A stretch of DNA of 64,000 nucleotides from Actinomycetota bacterium (lineage in GTDB: Bacteria; Actinomycetota; Actinomycetes; Mycobacteriales; Mycobacteriaceae). Every line of letters starts with the position of its first letter. Within the stretch, counting starts at the first letter, position 1. Location of the stretch: NCBI GenBank assembly GCA_018268465.1, contig JAFDWN010000030.1:124001-188000 (forward strand), in the 5' to 3' direction. Under the pieces are notes generated by a model that was given only the letters and a program-made list of their open reading frames with translations, was not told where the DNA came from and ran no database searches. The position numbers and the translations under genes were made by a program. Shown here one piece after another: positions 63,289 through 64,000 of this stretch.

Positions 63289-63584
63289 CGCGCGTCGGCC
63301 TCCTCCCGTGCGGGAACCGCGCTGTGCGGCCCGAATTCGGCGGCCACGGCGGTCACCCCGGTGACGGGGAAGCCGCCGCGGCGGGAATGCTCGCGGATCG
63401 TCTCCTCGTCGTCGGCCTCGTGGATGCAGTAGAGCTTGTCGCCTGCGACGTAGGTGGTGACCCAGCGGTAGGGCACGCCGAGCGTTTCGATGGTGGCGTT
63501 GGACTTCTGGGCGATACCGGCCAGCTGGGCCTGGGTCAGCTCGGCGGCGCCGGGGATGTCGCGCTCGATGATGAAGCGTTGCAT
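63285..63584 (-). CDS. DUF4242 family protein (SCO4226-like)
   Basis: A 99-residue protein. RFIIERDIPGAAELT opens it, and WVTTYVAGDKLYCIHEADDEETIREHSRRGGFPV carries the family core. A Streptomyces member (SCO4226) binds nickel, and His residues here (EH in REHS, and IHEA) could do so. ATG 63584 has GGAGTAG upstream. Operon with the secreted protein. Confidence 0.85.
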   Translation of the reverse strand: MQRFIIERDIPGAAELTQAQLAGIAQKSNATIETLGVPYRWVTTYVAGDKLYCIHEADDEETIREHSRRGGFPVTGVTAVAAEFGPHSAVPAREEADAR

Positions 63585-63772
63585 CGGCTACTCCTCACAC
63601 TCTGTGATTCATGGGCCCGTCGCGGTCGCGCCGGGTGATGTCCAGACTCGCCGCGCCCCCGGGTCCCGGACATCGGGAGAAGCCCCCCATTTCGGGGAAC
63701 CCGACCGCCGGCGGTTACCCAATTCCCCGACTCAACCGGCGTCTTCCCTGGTGACAAGTGTCTTGTGTCCGA

Positions 63773-63778
63773 TAGCAT
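63773..63778 (+). promoter_or_regulatory. TAGCAT -10 element
   Basis: TAGCAT fits TANNNT and lies 6 bp before GTG 63785. GTGACA 16 bp upstream of it could act as -35. It supports a leaderless start for the last gene. Confidence 0.45.
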
Positions 63779-63784
63779 CGGCCC

Positions 63785-64000
63785 GTGAGGCTCACCGAGC
63801 GCGAGCACGAGCTCGACCAACTCACAACCCGAGCGGCCGCGGCCCGCGGGGGACGTGGCGGCGCGGTGCTGGTGTCCGGTGAGTCGGGCGCGGGCAAGAC
63901 GTCGTTCGTCGAAGCGTTCGTCGACCGGGTGGGCCGGCAGGACAGCGACGACCTCCGAGTGTTGTGGGGGGCGTGCGACCCGCTGTCCACGCCGAGACCG
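63785..64000 (+). CDS. ATPase-type regulator, N-terminal part (cut by window end)
   Basis: Seventy-two residues are visible, beginning VRLTEREHELDQL. They hold a P-loop (LVSGESGAGKTSFVEAF) in the usual position for AAA/LAL-type regulators that end in a LuxR helix-turn-helix. The rest lies beyond the window, so the output domain cannot be seen. The start is supported by TAGCAT 6 bp upstream and absence of a ribosome binding site. Confidence 0.75.
   Translation, partial: MRLTEREHELDQLTTRAAAARGGRGGAVLVSGESGAGKTSFVEAFVDRVGRQDSDDLRVLWGACDPLSTPRP

Noticed and set aside
1..64000. CRISPR arrays, phage genes, replication origin
   Set aside because: No regularly spaced repeats, no phage structural or integrase genes, and no DnaA-box clusters were seen.

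Overview
The window is high-GC actinobacterial DNA, most likely from a rapidly growing Mycobacterium (Mycolicibacterium). No 16S gene is present, so this rests on gene content. The moeY-like gene followed by a GAF-GGDEF-EAL gene matches Rv1355c-Rv1354c of M. tuberculosis. The block pgm, crcB, crcB, DUF190, DUF488 matches Rv3068c-Rv3073c. Several genes appear to start at the first transcribed base behind a TANNNT -10 box, as is common in mycobacteria. These synteny statements come from memory, not from a search.

Layout. 1-3.5 kb: the end of an MgtE-type Mg2+ transporter, then a CstA pyruvate/peptide permease with its small YbdD partner. 3.5-13 kb: a nine-gene minus-strand operon holding a peptide-type ABC importer, a TauE-like permease, an IclR regulator, glucarate dehydratase and a 2-hydroxyacid dehydrogenase, headed by two palindromes. 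13.2-19.4 kb: a second 2-hydroxyacid dehydrogenase, a 56-residue Cys/His-rich protein missed by ordinary ORF calling, a LysR regulator, and a complete oxidative aldarate route (dehydratase, KdgD, semialdehyde dehydrogenase) ending at 2-oxoglutarate. The same T-N11-A palindrome lies at the LysR start and in the promoter of the pathway operon. 19.5-28.5 kb: purU, an acyltransferase-like gene coupled to moeY-like, a c-di-GMP enzyme, a short flavoprotein and two ArpA/ScbR-like TetR genes.

28.5-43.5 kb: a PAS protein, a DMT permease, a GlcD-type oxidase and small proteins, then the most unusual part. This holds a Tat-signal lipoprotein flavin oxidase with both covalent-FAD residues, a cyclase/ATPase regulator, a Tat-signal lipoprotein with a cytochrome P450 heme-thiolate motif, a small membrane protein, a MalT/LuxR-type regulator with no usable start codon, and a VapC without VapB. 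43.6-48.6 kb: a lipoprotein, a double Lrp/AsnC regulator, an Old Yellow Enzyme with an altered active-site pair, and a TetR/metallo-hydrolase pair whose intergenic region carries three alternating half-sites exactly 20 bp apart.

48.7-50.1 kb: an IS481-family element inserted at the 3' end of a tRNA-Ala(GGC) gene. A 16-bp target duplication leaves the tRNA intact. 50.2-55.5 kb: an MFS exporter, phosphoglucomutase, paired fluoride channel genes with a DUF190 protein, and a DUF488 protein. 55.6-61.4 kb: an IclR-controlled glycerol/dihydroxyacetone module (glpF-dhaK-dhaL-dhaM), in which DhaM is fused to HPr and enzyme I domains. The window ends with an acyltransferase-3 membrane protein, a secreted protein, a DUF4242 protein and the start of an ATPase-type regulator.
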